This document shows positions 1 to 10,478 of a stretch of DNA of 64,000 bases, piece by piece; the stretch's first letter is position 1, and each line of letters starts with the position of its first letter. The notes beneath the pieces are model-generated. The model made no database searches, had not been told where the DNA came from, and saw nothing but the letters and a program-made list of their open reading frames with translations. Position numbers and translations under genes: made by a program. Source of the stretch: Scheffersomyces stipitis CBS 6054. Taxonomy: Eukaryota; Ascomycota; Pichiomycetes; Serinales; Debaryomycetaceae. Location: contig NC_009045.1 of assembly GCF_000209165.1 (NCBI RefSeq), forward strand, positions 682,001 through 746,000. Reading direction: 5' to 3'.

Positions 1-410
1 TCTTCTGCAAGGTAATATACAGTTTGTCGAGAAAAGTGAAAATGGAACTGCGCTCTGTATCATACATACCAATGAATTCATGAGCCAGCTTTTCTACCTT
101 CACACCTTTCACAAGTTTAACGATTCACCTAGATTTTCCATGTTGCATATATTCGACTTCACAAGAAAAAAAAGTCTGAACACAAAGAAGGATAATGCAC
201 CATGCAGTACATCTAGCATATTGCCGCATAGTTCATTGCTGCCAAATTCATTTGCCGCAAAAAAGGGCCTGTAACGGCCATCAGTGGATGTTCCTTCCTT
301 TTTAACGGTCGTACGGAGATGATTGACTCATTAATTAATGGAAGTATTTATGTATGTTGTATTCTTTTCCTTTTCTTTCTACGAACGTAATATAAGCCGA
401 TATAACCAAT
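1..410. other. Intergenic, upstream of amino-acid permease
   Basis: I see no gene here. The short open frame at 80-274 has no recognisable protein similarity. AT-rich sequence just before the permease ATG at 411 presumably holds its promoter and leader; I cannot point to a specific factor site. Confidence 0.5.
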
Positions 411-2123
411 ATGAATTACACAGATAGCAAAGCAGACATAAATTCAAAAGCGACTACGATTTCGCCTGAAGTGTCGGTTGTAGAAGTAAGCAAATGGCAA
501 AATTTCAAGGATTCTTTCAAAAGGGCAGAATTTGTTCATAATAAAGTTGAGTCTAGCTCTTTGGAACTGCAAGAGGCTATAGACCCCAGCCATCTCAAAA
601 AGGGATTAAAAAAAAGACAACTTCAAATGATTGCCCTAGGTGGATGCGTGGGAAGTGGCCTACTTGTGGCATCAGGATTGGCATTGAAGAATGGACCAGG
701 TAGTTTGCTAATAGCATGGGCCATAGTTTCTTCATTTTTATATTGTACAATGCAATCATTAGCCGAATTGTCGTCTGTATACCCCGTTTCCGGCTCCTTT
801 GCAACCTATGCAACCCGTTTTATTGACGCATCTTGGGGGTTCGCCATGGGATGGAACTACGCTCTATTTTGGGTTATTGTTTTACCTCTTGAATTAGTGG
901 CATCTTCGATGACTATTAATTTTTGGCATTCATCCATCAACTCAGTTGTGTGGGTGGCAGTGTTCTACGTAGTGATAGTTGTTCTTAACTTATGTGGAAA
1001 CAGAGGATTCGGTGAGACAGAATTCGTTGCTTCTGTGATAAAACTCTTGGGGATTGTGGGCTTTAATATTCTTGCAGTGGTCTTGATTTGCGGTGGTGGA
1101 GATGAAGGATACATTGGAGGAAAGTACTGGCACAGTCCTGGAGCATTCACTACGGGGTTTAAAGGGGTTATTTCAGTATTAATTACGGCAACTTACTCCT
1201 TGGCAGGTACTGAATTGATTGGATTGACTTCAGCAGAATCAGAAGGAAATCCAAGAGTTGTACTTCCCAAAGCCATTAAGCAAGTGTTTTGGAGAATTAT
1301 TATCTTTTACATGTTGACATTAACTTTGATTGGTTTTCTTGTGCCTGCAAATTCAGACCAATTGATTGGATCTTCATCAGGTGCCTCAAATTCCCCATTT
1401 GTGATTGCAATTAGAAATGGCGGAATAAAAGTTTTACCTTCTATTTTCAATGTTGTTGTTCTTGTAGCATTGTTATCCATTGGTAATTCTGCAATTTACG
1501 GATTTTCTAGAACTGTTCTAGCACTATCAGAACAAGGTTTGGCTCCAAAATTCCTTGGGTATGTTGACAGAAACGGAAGACCGCTTATGGGAATACTTGT
1601 AGCTGCAATTATTGGGTTATTAGCATTTGTCTCAGCCTCGCCAGTTCAATCAGAAGTCTTCGCGTGGTTAGTTTCTTTATCTGGTCTTTCAACTTTGTTC
1701 ACCTGGGGAAGTATAAATGCGTGTCATATAAGATTCAGGGCAGCAATGTCTGCACAAGGAAGAAGTCTTGATGAATTACCATATGTGTCCAATACAGGTC
1801 TTTGGGGATCATACTACGGGTTATTCATGAACGTTCTTGTTTTGGGATTTCAATTCTGGCTCTCATTGTTTCCTCTCGGAGGAAGACCAAACGCGAAGGA
1901 TTTCTTTGAGAGCTATTTGGGTTCAATTTGTGTTCTCGCTTTCTACGTGTGCCACAAGATATATTCTAGAAATTTGAAGTTTTTGGTGAAGGTAGACGAT
2001 ATTGAAATTGATACTGGAAGAAGGAATGTGGATGTGGAAATGTTGAAACAAGAAATCATGGAAGAAAAGGAACAAACTGAAAAACAACCACTATACTATA
2101 GAATATACAGCTTTTGGTGTTAA
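411..2123 (+). CDS. Amino-acid permease, YAT family (APC superfamily)
   Basis: Plasma-membrane proton-coupled amino-acid importer, 570 aa, the usual length of fungal YAT permeases. A hydrophilic N-terminus of about 65 residues is followed by the family's first-helix region (KKRQLQMIALGGCVGSGLLV, near residues 66-85), where the unwound GxxxGSGL segment contacts substrate. The typical string of hydrophobic helices follows, and a charged cytosolic tail ends in Phe-Trp-Cys, as is common in this family. The segment around GTELIGLTSAESEGNPRVVLPKA is another family hallmark. The start is the first ATG of the frame, a few bases after AT-rich leader sequence. The substrate cannot be read from sequence; it could be a general (Gap1/Agp1-like) or narrower permease. 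Transcription is away from the window start, and the next gene is 0.9 kb downstream. Confidence 0.9.
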   Translation: MNYTDSKADINSKATTISPEVSVVEVSKWQNFKDSFKRAEFVHNKVESSSLELQEAIDPSHLKKGLKKRQLQMIALGGCVGSGLLVASGLALKNGPGSLLIAWAIVSSFLYCTMQSLAELSSVYPVSGSFATYATRFIDASWGFAMGWNYALFWVIVLPLELVASSMTINFWHSSINSVVWVAVFYVVIVVLNLCGNRGFGETEFVASVIKLLGIVGFNILAVVLICGGGDEGYIGGKYWHSPGAFTTGFKGVISVLITATYSLAGTELIGLTSAESEGNPRVVLPKAIKQVFWRIIIFYMLTLTLIGFLVPANSDQLIGSSSGASNSPFVIAIRNGGIKVLPSIFNVVVLVALLSIGNSAIYGFSRTVLALSEQGLAPKFLGYVDRNGRPLMGILVAAIIGLLAFVSASPVQSEVFAWLVSLSGLSTLFTWGSINACHIRFRAAMSAQGRSLDELPYVSNTGLWGSYYGLFMNVLVLGFQFWLSLFPLGGRPNAKDFFESYLGSICVLAFYVCHKIYSRNLKFLVKVDDIEIDTGRRNVDVEMLKQEIMEEKEQTEKQPLYYRIYSFWC

Positions 2124-3065
2124 TTGAATTTATAGAGTTTTAATGATTAACGGTTCATTCAGAAGCAATTGATGGAATATATGAGACTGCGTGTTTCGAA
2201 TAATTTGGGAAAAGATATGCTCCAATATTTTATGCAAGTACTATATTGACTAGCACAATTTATTAAAATTCGTTACAGTGTGTAATCAAAATGTCTTGAT
2301 TAAATACACTTATGCCGAATTTTGAAGGTGAAACCCCTAATTAATTATTATAGCCACATATAAATTAAGGTTGAAGAACGTCATTTTCAAATTAAAGCCT
2401 AAATTAACAGCAAAAATTCCTACACAAGGAAGTAGAGAGTATTCAAGGAAATATTCGATATTGGGAAATACATTTATGGACGATTAATAATAGTGTGAGG
2501 CACCTCAAATATTTGATGGCAATTTCGCAAGGCAGACACATGTATTCTCACAAAGACATAATTTAACGAAGCGTAAAGTAGCAGAATACCCATTCCTCTA
2601 GTGCTGGTTTGTTCATGGGCTGGCACACAGCCAGAGAGGTACATCGTCGAGATAGCGTAGAGAAAGAACATTGTAAATATGCTCCTTGATCTTGTACGCA
2701 GAAGAGCGGCCAATCAGAGGAATGAATGTTTTTTTTACGAACTGGCATCTATTACGACTTAAGTCAAAACTATCTACTACAGCGTCCTCTAATCCATACC
2801 GAAGGGTGGAAGAATTCCAGGATAAAAACCTCTGGGTGATATTACCTAAAAACTAATTGATATCCTTATAAAACTGTAGAAAACTTAACGGTATAAGCTA
2901 CCGGACTTGTGAAACGTTTAAATAAGACGTCTAGACTGCAAAATTTTTAACCTGCAAAATAGATACCCAAGTTGGATGAATACTGCATATATGCAAGAGA
3001 TCCATACCGCAACACGTGATATTGAAACGTAGTTAAAATTCAGTGAATTAATACAAATATTTGAT
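2124..3065. other. Intergenic between permease and tRNA-Arg
   Basis: No convincing gene. Overlapping minus-strand frames at 2474-2748 have no recognisable similarity. The stretch contains a degenerate repeat (2789-2940) whose partner lies near 27 kb; it is listed separately. Confidence 0.5.
2789..2940 (+). repeat. Degenerate dispersed repeat, copy A
   Basis: Aligned by eye, this stretch matches 26928-27064 on the same strand. The shared opening is 16 bases (TCTAATCCATACCGAA), followed by matching blocks around GATATCCTT, AAAACTGT and TCTAGACT, with small indels between. Both copies are non-coding. Copy A ends about 125 bp before tRNA-Arg. This may be an old solo-LTR or other mobile-element remnant, but no terminal structure or target duplication is visible. 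Confidence 0.5.
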
Positions 3066-3138
3066 GCCTGCGTAGCGTAATGGTTAACGCGTTTGACTTC
3101 TAATCAAAAGATTGCGGGTTCGACTCCCGCCGTGGGTT
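3066..3138 (+). tRNA. tR(UCU): tRNA-Arg (anticodon UCU)
   Basis: A 73-nt cloverleaf without intron. The acceptor 5' strand GCCTGCG pairs with CGTGGGT with several G-U pairs. The anticodon arm is TTTGA-CTTCTAA-TCAAA, giving UCU (AGA codons). The T arm GCGGG-TTCGACT-CCCGC contains the B-box match GGTTCGACTCC. The body closely resembles yeast tRNA-Arg(UCU). An eight-T run follows directly as the Pol III terminator. The MFS gene at 3245 begins only about 106 bp further on. Confidence 0.95.
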
Positions 3139-3144
3139 TTTTTT
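3137..3144 (+). terminator. Pol III T-run after tRNA-Arg
   Basis: Eight consecutive T residues overlap and follow the 3' end of tRNA-Arg, the standard RNA polymerase III stop signal. Confidence 0.85.
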
Positions 3145-3244
3145 GCATTGATGTGCTTGTGTTCAAATGAAGTGATGCCTCTTTTTTGGAACGGGTCTAT
3201 GGTGATCTTCCTGAATTCACAAGAAAGATTGCATTATCGATACA

Positions 3245-4564
3245 ATGCATCCCGTACGGTCCTTCTTTCAAGCAACGAGAGATATAAGAATATTATGGGG
3301 TTCAGTCTTTTTTAGAATGGCAGGTTATGGACTTACCAACCAAGTTTTGACATTGCATTTGGAAGCTCTTGGTATATCTGAGTCAAATATTGGTCTATTT
3401 ATGTCGCTTACATTAGTGGGAGATACCATGATATCATATTTTTTGACCTGGAATGCTGATAGAATAGGAAGGAAGCGTGTTATGATGTTTGGTACGCTTT
3501 TGATGTTTACATCTGGATTCACATTTGCATTCAGTTCCAACTTTTTGGTATTGTTAACAGCAGCAATCTTGGGTGTCATTTCTCCTTCTGGTGATGAGAC
3601 TGGTCCGTTTAAATCTGTCGAAGAGGCTTCAATTGCCCATTTGACTCCAGAGAACCATAGACCCGAAGTGTATGCATTTTATGGAGTATTTGCAACTGCC
3701 GGGGCTGCTTTTGGATCCCTAATTTGCGGATTCTTGGTAGATTACATGAATGCTTCTGTGGGGTTCCCGATTGAAAAATGCTACAGAATTATCTTTTTGG
3801 TATACACTGGGATTTCAATTATCAAATTCATCTTGGTGTGCTTTCTCTCTCCAAAATGTGAAATACATAACCACGACATGGACAACATAGCAAGTGAAGA
3901 AAATTCTTTATTAGAGGCAGTCGAACAAGATACTACAAAGCTGAATTTCGTCAGCTTATCAGACAGAACATTTTACTTACTACCAAGATTGCTCGCCATT
4001 TTCATGTTGGATTCTTTGGGGTACGGATTTATGACATCTACGTGGATCGTGTATTACTTGAAGAAGACATTTGAAGCTACTGCTACCGGGCTTGGGTTGT
4101 TATTCTTTTTAACTAATACTGTTAATTCCATTTCTTCATTGCCCTCGGCTTATTTAGCCAAATTATTGGGCCCTGTGAGGGCTATCTTGTTCACCCAAGC
4201 TCCTTCGGGGGCATTCTTCATTGTTGTTGCGTTCCTTTCTAACTTTTATTCAGCTTCATTCTTTTTGCTCTTATACTACATTACCACTAGTATGGATGTC
4301 GTTCCTCGACAGATTTTGCTAACTTCTCTTATGCCAAGGGAAGAGTTAACTAAGGTCATGGGAATTGTGAACATCGGTAAGACATTCGCTAGATGCATTG
4401 GGCCAATATTTACAGGTAAGTTCGCTGCACATGGCGTTCTACACTATGGATTTATAATCAACGGTGGTTGTGTACTTTTGGCAGACTTAATATTGGCTAC
4501 AAACTTTTTGCATGTTGATGCTGAAATATTACATAAACAAAGCATTGATGCTGGGTTTGATTGA
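3245..4564 (+). CDS. Major facilitator superfamily transporter
   Basis: 439-aa MFS carrier of unknown substrate. The start gives an N-terminus with the pattern RDIRILWGSVFFRMAGYGLT leading into helix 1. The helix 2-3 loop has the MFS A-motif in the form DRIGRKRV, near residues 71-80. The motif SPSGDETGPFKSVEEASIAHLT, near residues 114-135, is one I associate with a fungal and bacterial MFS subgroup without an assigned substrate. A hydrophilic loop separates the two six-helix halves. The ATG lies only about 106 bp after tRNA-Arg, so promoter space is unusually tight and the tRNA gene may influence expression. Confidence 0.85.
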   Translation: MHPVRSFFQATRDIRILWGSVFFRMAGYGLTNQVLTLHLEALGISESNIGLFMSLTLVGDTMISYFLTWNADRIGRKRVMMFGTLLMFTSGFTFAFSSNFLVLLTAAILGVISPSGDETGPFKSVEEASIAHLTPENHRPEVYAFYGVFATAGAAFGSLICGFLVDYMNASVGFPIEKCYRIIFLVYTGISIIKFILVCFLSPKCEIHNHDMDNIASEENSLLEAVEQDTTKLNFVSLSDRTFYLLPRLLAIFMLDSLGYGFMTSTWIVYYLKKTFEATATGLGLLFFLTNTVNSISSLPSAYLAKLLGPVRAILFTQAPSGAFFIVVAFLSNFYSASFFLLLYYITTSMDVVPRQILLTSLMPREELTKVMGIVNIGKTFARCIGPIFTGKFAAHGVLHYGFIINGGCVLLADLILATNFLHVDAEILHKQSIDAGFD

Positions 4565-5066
4565 GCACACAAAGCCATCGGATTATAGATACATACCAGA
4601 AGCGTATTATATTGAAAGTAGCTTATCCTAATTGAATCTGAAAGTTACGGCATGGATGCTCGGCTTGATTCGGCTTGATCCAATTTCATCAGACTCAAAA
4701 TTTGCCTGGAGTACAGCTGAGAATCAAAACATAAAAGGAACTACATTGGATTGTATCAGCTTCTAATTGTAATCATTTTCACAAAACTAGGAGATTGCCA
4801 GATTGTATATATTAAGTCTACTAATAGATATTGATTAGCATTGGTTATGCAGCTTGATAATTTTGATAGGTGCAATCCTGGCTCTCATGTCTGCTCACAC
4901 CTAATGAAGTGTCAGGATTTTGATCTTCCCGCAGAGCTGAGCATGGCTCTCACCTTCTAAATATTAAAATGCTCGTGAGCAATCGGATCGTCATGGCAAA
5001 ACAAAACGAAGTAAAGGTCCGAGTGGTAGATGATGAAGAGACTAAAAGCATCGATGTGCTGACACA
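4565..5066. other. Convergent intergenic region
   Basis: Lies between the 3' ends of the MFS gene (+) and the CYSTM gene (-). No gene is seen. It contains a short direct repeat (CGGCTTGAT twice near 4661-4680). Confidence 0.5.
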
Positions 5067-5414
5067 CTAAAAGAGCATATCCAAAGTACAACAGACACAC
5101 AATGCTGCCAAACAGGCCATTAAGCAACCTTCGTTGTTGCTAGTCTTTTGCTGCTGTACATACATTGGTTGTTGTTGCTGCTGGTAGTAGCCTTGTTGTG
5201 GAGGAGGAGCACCATATCCTTGTTGGTAGCCACCGTATCCTTGTTGAGGAGGAGGAGCACCGTATCCTTGTTGTTGGTATCCTTGTTGGTGGTAGCCTCT
5301 GTCCTGCTGTTGGTTGTTGTACGAGGGCTGAGCCTGAGGAACATAGCCCTGGTTATTGTTGGACCAATTAGGAGGAGCTCCTGTTGGTGGGGCATAGTCT
5401 TCCTTGCCTGACAT
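5067..5414 (-). CDS. CYSTM-type Gln/Gly/Tyr-rich tail-anchored protein
   Basis: 115-aa protein in two parts. Residues 1 to about 90 are low-complexity, with two copies of a [15 protein letters not shown] unit and long Gln runs. The last ~22 residues form a cysteine-rich hydrophobic tail ([20 protein letters not shown]). This architecture is the CYSTM module, found in small stress-related membrane proteins such as S. cerevisiae Ybr016w and Ydl012c, which attach to the plasma membrane by the palmitoylated Cys-rich tail. The start is the first ATG of the frame. Long reading frames on the other strand and in another minus-strand frame across the same bases arise from the repetitive composition and are not genes. 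Confidence 0.85.
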   Translation of the reverse strand: MSGKEDYAPPTGAPPNWSNNNQGYVPQAQPSYNNQQQDRGYHQQGYQQQGYGAPPPQQGYGGYQQGYGAPPPQQGYYQQQQQPMYVQQQKTSNNEGCLMACLAALCVCCTLDMLF

Positions 5415-6205
5415 TGACTGTGTATTTCTATGATGTGGTGGTGACGGCTTCTATAGGATACAAAAGAAAAACTGAACGTTTGCAAAAAAATTCCAGATGA
5501 GAGTCTCAAATCAATTGCCAATCTTGTTAGGAACGTTGCCCCTTTTAATACTTTGCTAATTGACAGTGCCTACTTGTGTATGAGGGAGGATACCAAGAAA
5601 TCCGAAGAATGACTTTTGTGTGGCTGTGTGCAGGCTTCTACGAGCACTTCGGTTGCAACTAAATGTCACATTTGTGACTGAACTAAGGCTGTACGGTCTG
5701 GGATGGGGCCATGCTGGAAGTTATGGATGGTACTGTTGAGCGGCTGGGCGACTTGAATGGGGGTTCAGGTTGGAGCTGCTGTGTTGTGCACTACTTGAAA
5801 TGCAGACTTTGGTCAGCCTTGCATGGGCACTGGCAACACTTTTATTATGCTTACCTTATCGTAGTGAGTAAAGTACATCTTTCCAGAAGCCATTGTTGTC
5901 CTTTTTATATGTGATGTTCCTTTTATCTTTTTCGCAATAATTTAGACTCTGGTGATGCCGCGCGACTCGTAGTCTTACTGCCGAATAGTTGTTCGCTGAT
6001 GTACTGTATCACCTTTCTGTACATCTACAATGACGTACATCAACTGCTACTACTTTTCGAATAAATAAACTTTTATTAATTGTGAGAGTTCGTCGTATCG
6101 TAAAATATTAATGTACCAAATCAGAGGGTTGTATCAAACAAACCATCAAATCGTATTTGTTCGTATTTTATATGAACCAGCTTCCAAGCTCCCGGCTAAC
6201 TATTT
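5415..6205. other. Intergenic, upstream of CYSTM gene
   Basis: Holds the CYSTM promoter and the 3' flank of the next minus-strand gene. A small plus-strand frame (5711-5914) has no protein-like features. Nothing else stands out. Confidence 0.5.
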
Positions 6206-7729
6206 TTAATACAAGTAGACAAATCTTGGGTTTCTGTCACCAAGGATGACTTGTTCTCTTTCAGGCAATTGCTCGAACTTAGTTTGGTATGATTCGGTCT
6301 GCTTAACATGGTTCAATCTTCTCACAGCGAAGAAGTAAGCAAAGGTACAGAGCATTGAGAAGCAAACAGCTGCAATGCATGTACTCAAACCAGGCTTGTA
6401 CACTGGAGCGTCCTTGGCCAAAAAGATGAAGGTAGCAATGATACCACCGATGTTACCGAAACCAATTTGCCAAGCAGTGCCTACAGACTTTCTGATATGG
6501 GAACCGTTGTTCAAAGCAGCCCAACAGACAACCATTGGCATGGCCGTGTACAAACCAGAGGCTGCTAAGAAACAACCACCATATCTAACTCTGGCGTTCT
6601 CGGTAGCGCCTAAAACCATGGCCAATCCGACAATAGCCAAAAGGGAGGCTCCAATAGCAAAAGGTAATCTTCTCTTAAATCTATCGGAGACAAATGCAGT
6701 AATATTTATTAATCCAAAAGCACACAACCATGGGTAGACGGAGTGTTGGTTGGCTGACACGGCAGTGTAACCCATCTGATTAATGATAGTTGCAGCAAAG
6801 AAAGCGTAACCGTAAGAAGGAATAATCAAGCCGAAGTAAGAAAGAGCTGGCAACCAGATCAAAATGTCCTTGAAACATTTTGCGACATCAGCGAAAGTGT
6901 TCTTAATTTCGTAAGCAGATGAAGTACCACTTAATATTTCCAACTTTCTCTTCAAGAACTTTCGTTCATTTTCCTTGAGGAATCTTGATTCTTCTGGGAA
7001 ATCAGCAATGGTAAAGAATAGGACCAAGGCACAACCACAGGTGGCAATGCCCTCAATAACAAAGATCCATTGCCAAGATGCCAAACCCTTTACACCGTCA
7101 ATGTCGTGGATTTTGAATGCAATAGCGCCAGATGCTGCACCAGCGAGGGCAGTGCACGAGAAGAAAGCAGAGAAACGTCTCTGAGATTCGTGCTTAGAGT
7201 AGTATGTAGAAAGTAAGTAGAAGATCGATGGGAAAGTCGAAGCTTCAGTGATACCAATCAAGAAACGACAGGCAACAAGACCGCCAAAGTTTGTCACAAA
7301 ACCCATGCCAATAGAGATAGCACCGAAAGACAAAATCAAGACACTCAACCAGATGTGTGGCTTAACGAACTTGATACAGTAGTTGGCGAGAACTTCAAAG
7401 ACAACGTAAGGAACAAAGAAGACAGTCAAGGCAATGTTGTATTGGTTACCAGTCAAGTTAAGGTCCTCCGCAAGACCGTAAAGCTTAGCATTTGAAATGT
7501 TGACTCTATCCAAGAACGAAAGGAAGTATAGAAGACAGAAGGGAGGAACAACACATAGATCAATTTTTCTCATCAATTTGGAATGATTAACACCCAAGCT
7601 TTCGGCAAGTTTTTCGACTTCAGATTCTGGATCTTCGAAGCTTTCGGTTGAGTTCTTGAATAATGAGGCGTCAGAGGCATTCTCCGGGTCACTAACAAGG
7701 TAGGTGGGAGACCCTTTTTCAATAGACAT
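6206..7729 (-). CDS. Anion:cation symporter MFS permease (Dal5/Tna1-like)
   Basis: 507-aa MFS permease of the allantoate/nicotinate (ACS) family, which imports carboxylate-type nutrients across the plasma membrane. Family features include the segment MRKIDLCVVPPFCLLYFLSFLDRVNISNAK ahead of helix 1, RFLIGITEASTFPSIFYLLSTYY in helix 4, and GWQxxFGNIGGI-like AWQIGFGNIGGIIATFIF late in the protein. I chose the ATG at 7729 (MSIEKGSPTYL...) over the upstream in-frame codon at 7798 because the extra 23 residues are hydrophobic and atypical of this family. The substrate is unknown; nicotinate, allantoate, biotin-precursor or vitamin uptake are all possible. A 1.8-kb gap separates it from RPS5. Confidence 0.85.
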   Translation of the reverse strand: MSIEKGSPTYLVSDPENASDASLFKNSTESFEDPESEVEKLAESLGVNHSKLMRKIDLCVVPPFCLLYFLSFLDRVNISNAKLYGLAEDLNLTGNQYNIALTVFFVPYVVFEVLANYCIKFVKPHIWLSVLILSFGAISIGMGFVTNFGGLVACRFLIGITEASTFPSIFYLLSTYYSKHESQRRFSAFFSCTALAGAASGAIAFKIHDIDGVKGLASWQWIFVIEGIATCGCALVLFFTIADFPEESRFLKENERKFLKRKLEILSGTSSAYEIKNTFADVAKCFKDILIWLPALSYFGLIIPSYGYAFFAATIINQMGYTAVSANQHSVYPWLCAFGLINITAFVSDRFKRRLPFAIGASLLAIVGLAMVLGATENARVRYGGCFLAASGLYTAMPMVVCWAALNNGSHIRKSVGTAWQIGFGNIGGIIATFIFLAKDAPVYKPGLSTCIAAVCFSMLCTFAYFFAVRRLNHVKQTESYQTKFEQLPEREQVILGDRNPRFVYLY

Positions 7730-9523
7730 ATTTGTTGAATGCTTAATAAGGAACAAGTAAGTTGAAGCAGCTGAAAGAATATGCAAATTCAGTTGCAAAG
7801 ATCACTTTCTAAATCAATGTAAGCTGAAATCTTTGATAAAAGCGCAAATATCAAGATTGGCAAATGTTCAAACAATGCAAGAATCTCTGCATGAGATTTG
7901 TCCATCTACTTATAGTTTCTACAGAATACCACTTCTAAGTTTCGGTGGTCATGATTGCCAAAAAGGCATATTCATTCATTATGAAATTTTGTTCGATGCA
8001 GGATTTAGTGGAGGATTTTACTATAATAAGCGCCGGTATAGGCAGCTGTGAGTCCGAAAACATGGGGGAAGTTCCTATCAGTTCCCCAAAAGCGTAACGC
8101 CACGAAAATAGCGGCCCGACAATTGTCACAAAACAACAATAACAATACAGCTGATAGCGCTTTCGGCGCCTGAGCTATACATTTTAAGAGGTTTCCGCCT
8201 GCCTAGGTATCACTTGCTTTAGCCTTGTGTAATTAATTGGATGAAATACATTGAGTCATAAACATTCAAGTGATATTCATCTGTATCCTTGCCAGAGATC
8301 AGATGGCTTAGCCTCTGCGGAATTCTATTCGGATCTTGTTGGGTGCTTCGTATAAATTCAATTTTGATAGTTTGGCTAGTTGGTTTTCTCTCTACGGTGT
8401 CTACATGATGCTATCTAGAAATAAGCACACAATAGAGAAGATCATATCCATATTCAATTTGGTACACGGCTCTTGTACTTTAGGGAGAGTATAGCCGATT
8501 GCCGAGTTATTTACTACCTTTTTCAACCATCAACTTGTGGCATCCCCCACAAAATAGTATTGTCCATTATTATTCATGTACTTTTTCCACCCCTCTCAAG
8601 TAGAAATATTTTATAAGAAGCGGAATATCTGACACTACGCTTGACAACATCGGTATGATTCATTAGCTGGACACGACTATCATGCTCTTCAGAGGGAGCT
8701 CTTAAAAAATATGAAGAAGGTCACGTTACCAAAAACTTGATACTGCGTACATCCGTGCCGCTAGTTTCTTTGTTACACACCCGGTATAGAATTTACATTG
8801 CCTAATTGGGTGGATGAAGTAAATCTGTAGATTAAAATTTTCACTTTTAATGTGCAGGAGTGTTGGACAGTATTTTGGGGCCATTGGCCCTGGCCATCAA
8901 AAGGTTATCACATCAAGCAAGTCAATTGAATAAAAGCTTCGGATAGTATATGATGACATGAGATTCTTTTATAGCAAATGCTCTACCTCTGTGAGAAAAA
9001 TTAGAAAAAATAATGCTGAATTATGTCTTGTAGACTTCCTCAAAATACATCAATTCCCAAACGCCATGCTCTGAAGTGAGTAGATGGGCTTCACAACACT
9101 AATACAGTTATTTTTAATGATAGATTCAAGTACTGTAGGCTCACAATTGAATTTCCTCTATTATCTATCATTTTCCTATGATTATCTTTTGATTTTGCTA
9201 CTCTAGGTCATTATTTGGAAAATGCCCCATATAATCTTGAACCTCAATAACTAGTCACCTGATATGGATTAGGGCTGAAGACCTAGATTTTTCGCACCAG
9301 ATAGGAAGGTGTGCCTAGAAGTCCACTACAAAAATGGATTTTGAGAAATTTCTGTCATGAAAAATCCGGGTAATGTACACGAAAAATTTGATCGCACTTA
9401 CGATTGCAGCACTGCTGCGCAAGGTGTACCAATAATTTTCAACTTCTTTTCATCGCTTATATTAAACTTCTACTTGAAGGTTTGTTTGAATACTCCATAT
9501 ATCATAGTCGATCACTAGTAAAC
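7730..9523. other. Long divergent intergenic region (Tna1-like / RPS5)
   Basis: 1.8 kb between two divergent genes. Short frames at 7833-8129 have no similarity I recognise. The RPS5-proximal part has probable Tbf1 and Cbf1 sites (listed separately). I found no tRNA and no convincing snoRNA. Confidence 0.5.
9254..9276 (+). promoter_or_regulatory. Probable Cbf1-like and Tbf1-like sites upstream of RPS5
   Basis: GTCACCTGAT (9254-9263) is one base from the Cbf1 consensus RTCACRTG. TTAGGGCT (9269-9276) matches the core of the Tbf1 site. The two are 5 bp apart, about 250 bp before the RPS5 ATG. In Candida albicans, ribosomal-protein promoters are known to rely on Tbf1 and Cbf1 rather than Rap1, so the pairing fits this gene. 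Binding here is inferred. Confidence 0.55.
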
Positions 9524-10210
9524 ATGTCTGACGTTGAAGAACAATACGTTGAAGAACAACAAGAAGAACAACCAGTCGTTCAAGAAGAATTCCAGTTAGT
9601 TGAATTGGCTACCCCAATCCCAGCTGAGGTCCAAGTTGCTCACAGAGAAGTCAAGTTGTTCAACAAGTGGTCCTTCGACGATGTTGAAGTCAAGGATGTC
9701 TCTTTAGTTGACTACATTCAAATCAGATCTCCAGTCTTTGTTTCCCACACTGCTGGTAGATACGCTTCTAAGAGATTCAGAAAGGCTCAATGTCCAATCG
9801 TTGAAAGATTGACCAATTCATTGATGATGAACGGTAGAAACAACGGTAAGAAGTTGAAGGCTGTTAGAATCGTCAAGCACTCATTAGAAATCATCAACGT
9901 TTTGACTGAACAAAACCCTCTCCAAGTCTTGGTTGACGCTATCGTCAACTCTGGTGCCAGAGAAGACTCTACCAGAATCGGTTCTTCCGGTACCGTCAGA
10001 AGACAAGCTGTTGATGTCTCTCCATTGAGAAGAGTTAACCAAGCTATTGCTTTGTTGACCATCGGTGCCAGAGAAGCTTCCTTCAGAAACATCAAGACCA
10101 TCGCTGAATGTTTGGCCGAAGAATTGATCAACGCCGCCAAGGGTTCTTCTACCTCTTACGCTATCAAGAAGAAGGATGAATTGGAAAGAGTTGCTAAGTC
10201 TAACCGTTAA
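9524..10210 (+). CDS. RPS5: 40S ribosomal protein S5 (uS7)
   Basis: 228-aa uS7, a core protein of the small-subunit head that contacts mRNA and tRNA near the E site (S. cerevisiae Rps5 is 225 aa). An acidic N-terminal extension (residues 1-30, rich in Glu, Gln and Val) precedes the conserved body: [22 protein letters not shown], then the [20 protein letters not shown] segment, and the C-terminal [17 protein letters not shown]. The frame stays open upstream to 9404, but conservation begins at the ATG at 9524, preceded by AAC. Codon use is strongly biased (TTG, AGA, GGT, and no CTG), as expected for a very highly expressed gene. Probable Tbf1/Cbf1 sites lie upstream. Confidence 0.98.
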   Translation: MSDVEEQYVEEQQEEQPVVQEEFQLVELATPIPAEVQVAHREVKLFNKWSFDDVEVKDVSLVDYIQIRSPVFVSHTAGRYASKRFRKAQCPIVERLTNSLMMNGRNNGKKLKAVRIVKHSLEIINVLTEQNPLQVLVDAIVNSGAREDSTRIGSSGTVRRQAVDVSPLRRVNQAIALLTIGAREASFRNIKTIAECLAEELINAAKGSSTSYAIKKKDELERVAKSNR

Positions 10211-10478
10211 GCAAATCATCTTGTGTATTTTATCTTTTCATATTTGTTTTGCAAATAGGGTCATAATTTCTTGTTAATGTATAAAAGAAGCATATTTAAT
10301 AAGGATTTAGTTAATTATAAACTTCTATTAGGACTGTTACTGTAGGCAAATGTGCCATACCGTCGGAGGCAACTTGCATCCGTGAGCATTGTACATATTA
10401 GATTGTTTTGTATTAAACTGTTTGCAATTACACGTTGTAATACATGCCTTACCGGAATAAATAATGTATAGAATTAAG

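Noticed and set aside
5120..5521. 133-codon minus-strand frame and opposing plus-strand frames
   Set aside because: Artefacts of the Gln/Gly/Tyr-rich repeats of the CYSTM gene.
8950..9018. Possible box C/D snoRNA (ATGATGA … CTGA)
   Set aside because: No convincing terminal stem or D'/C' boxes; motifs this short occur by chance in AT-rich DNA.
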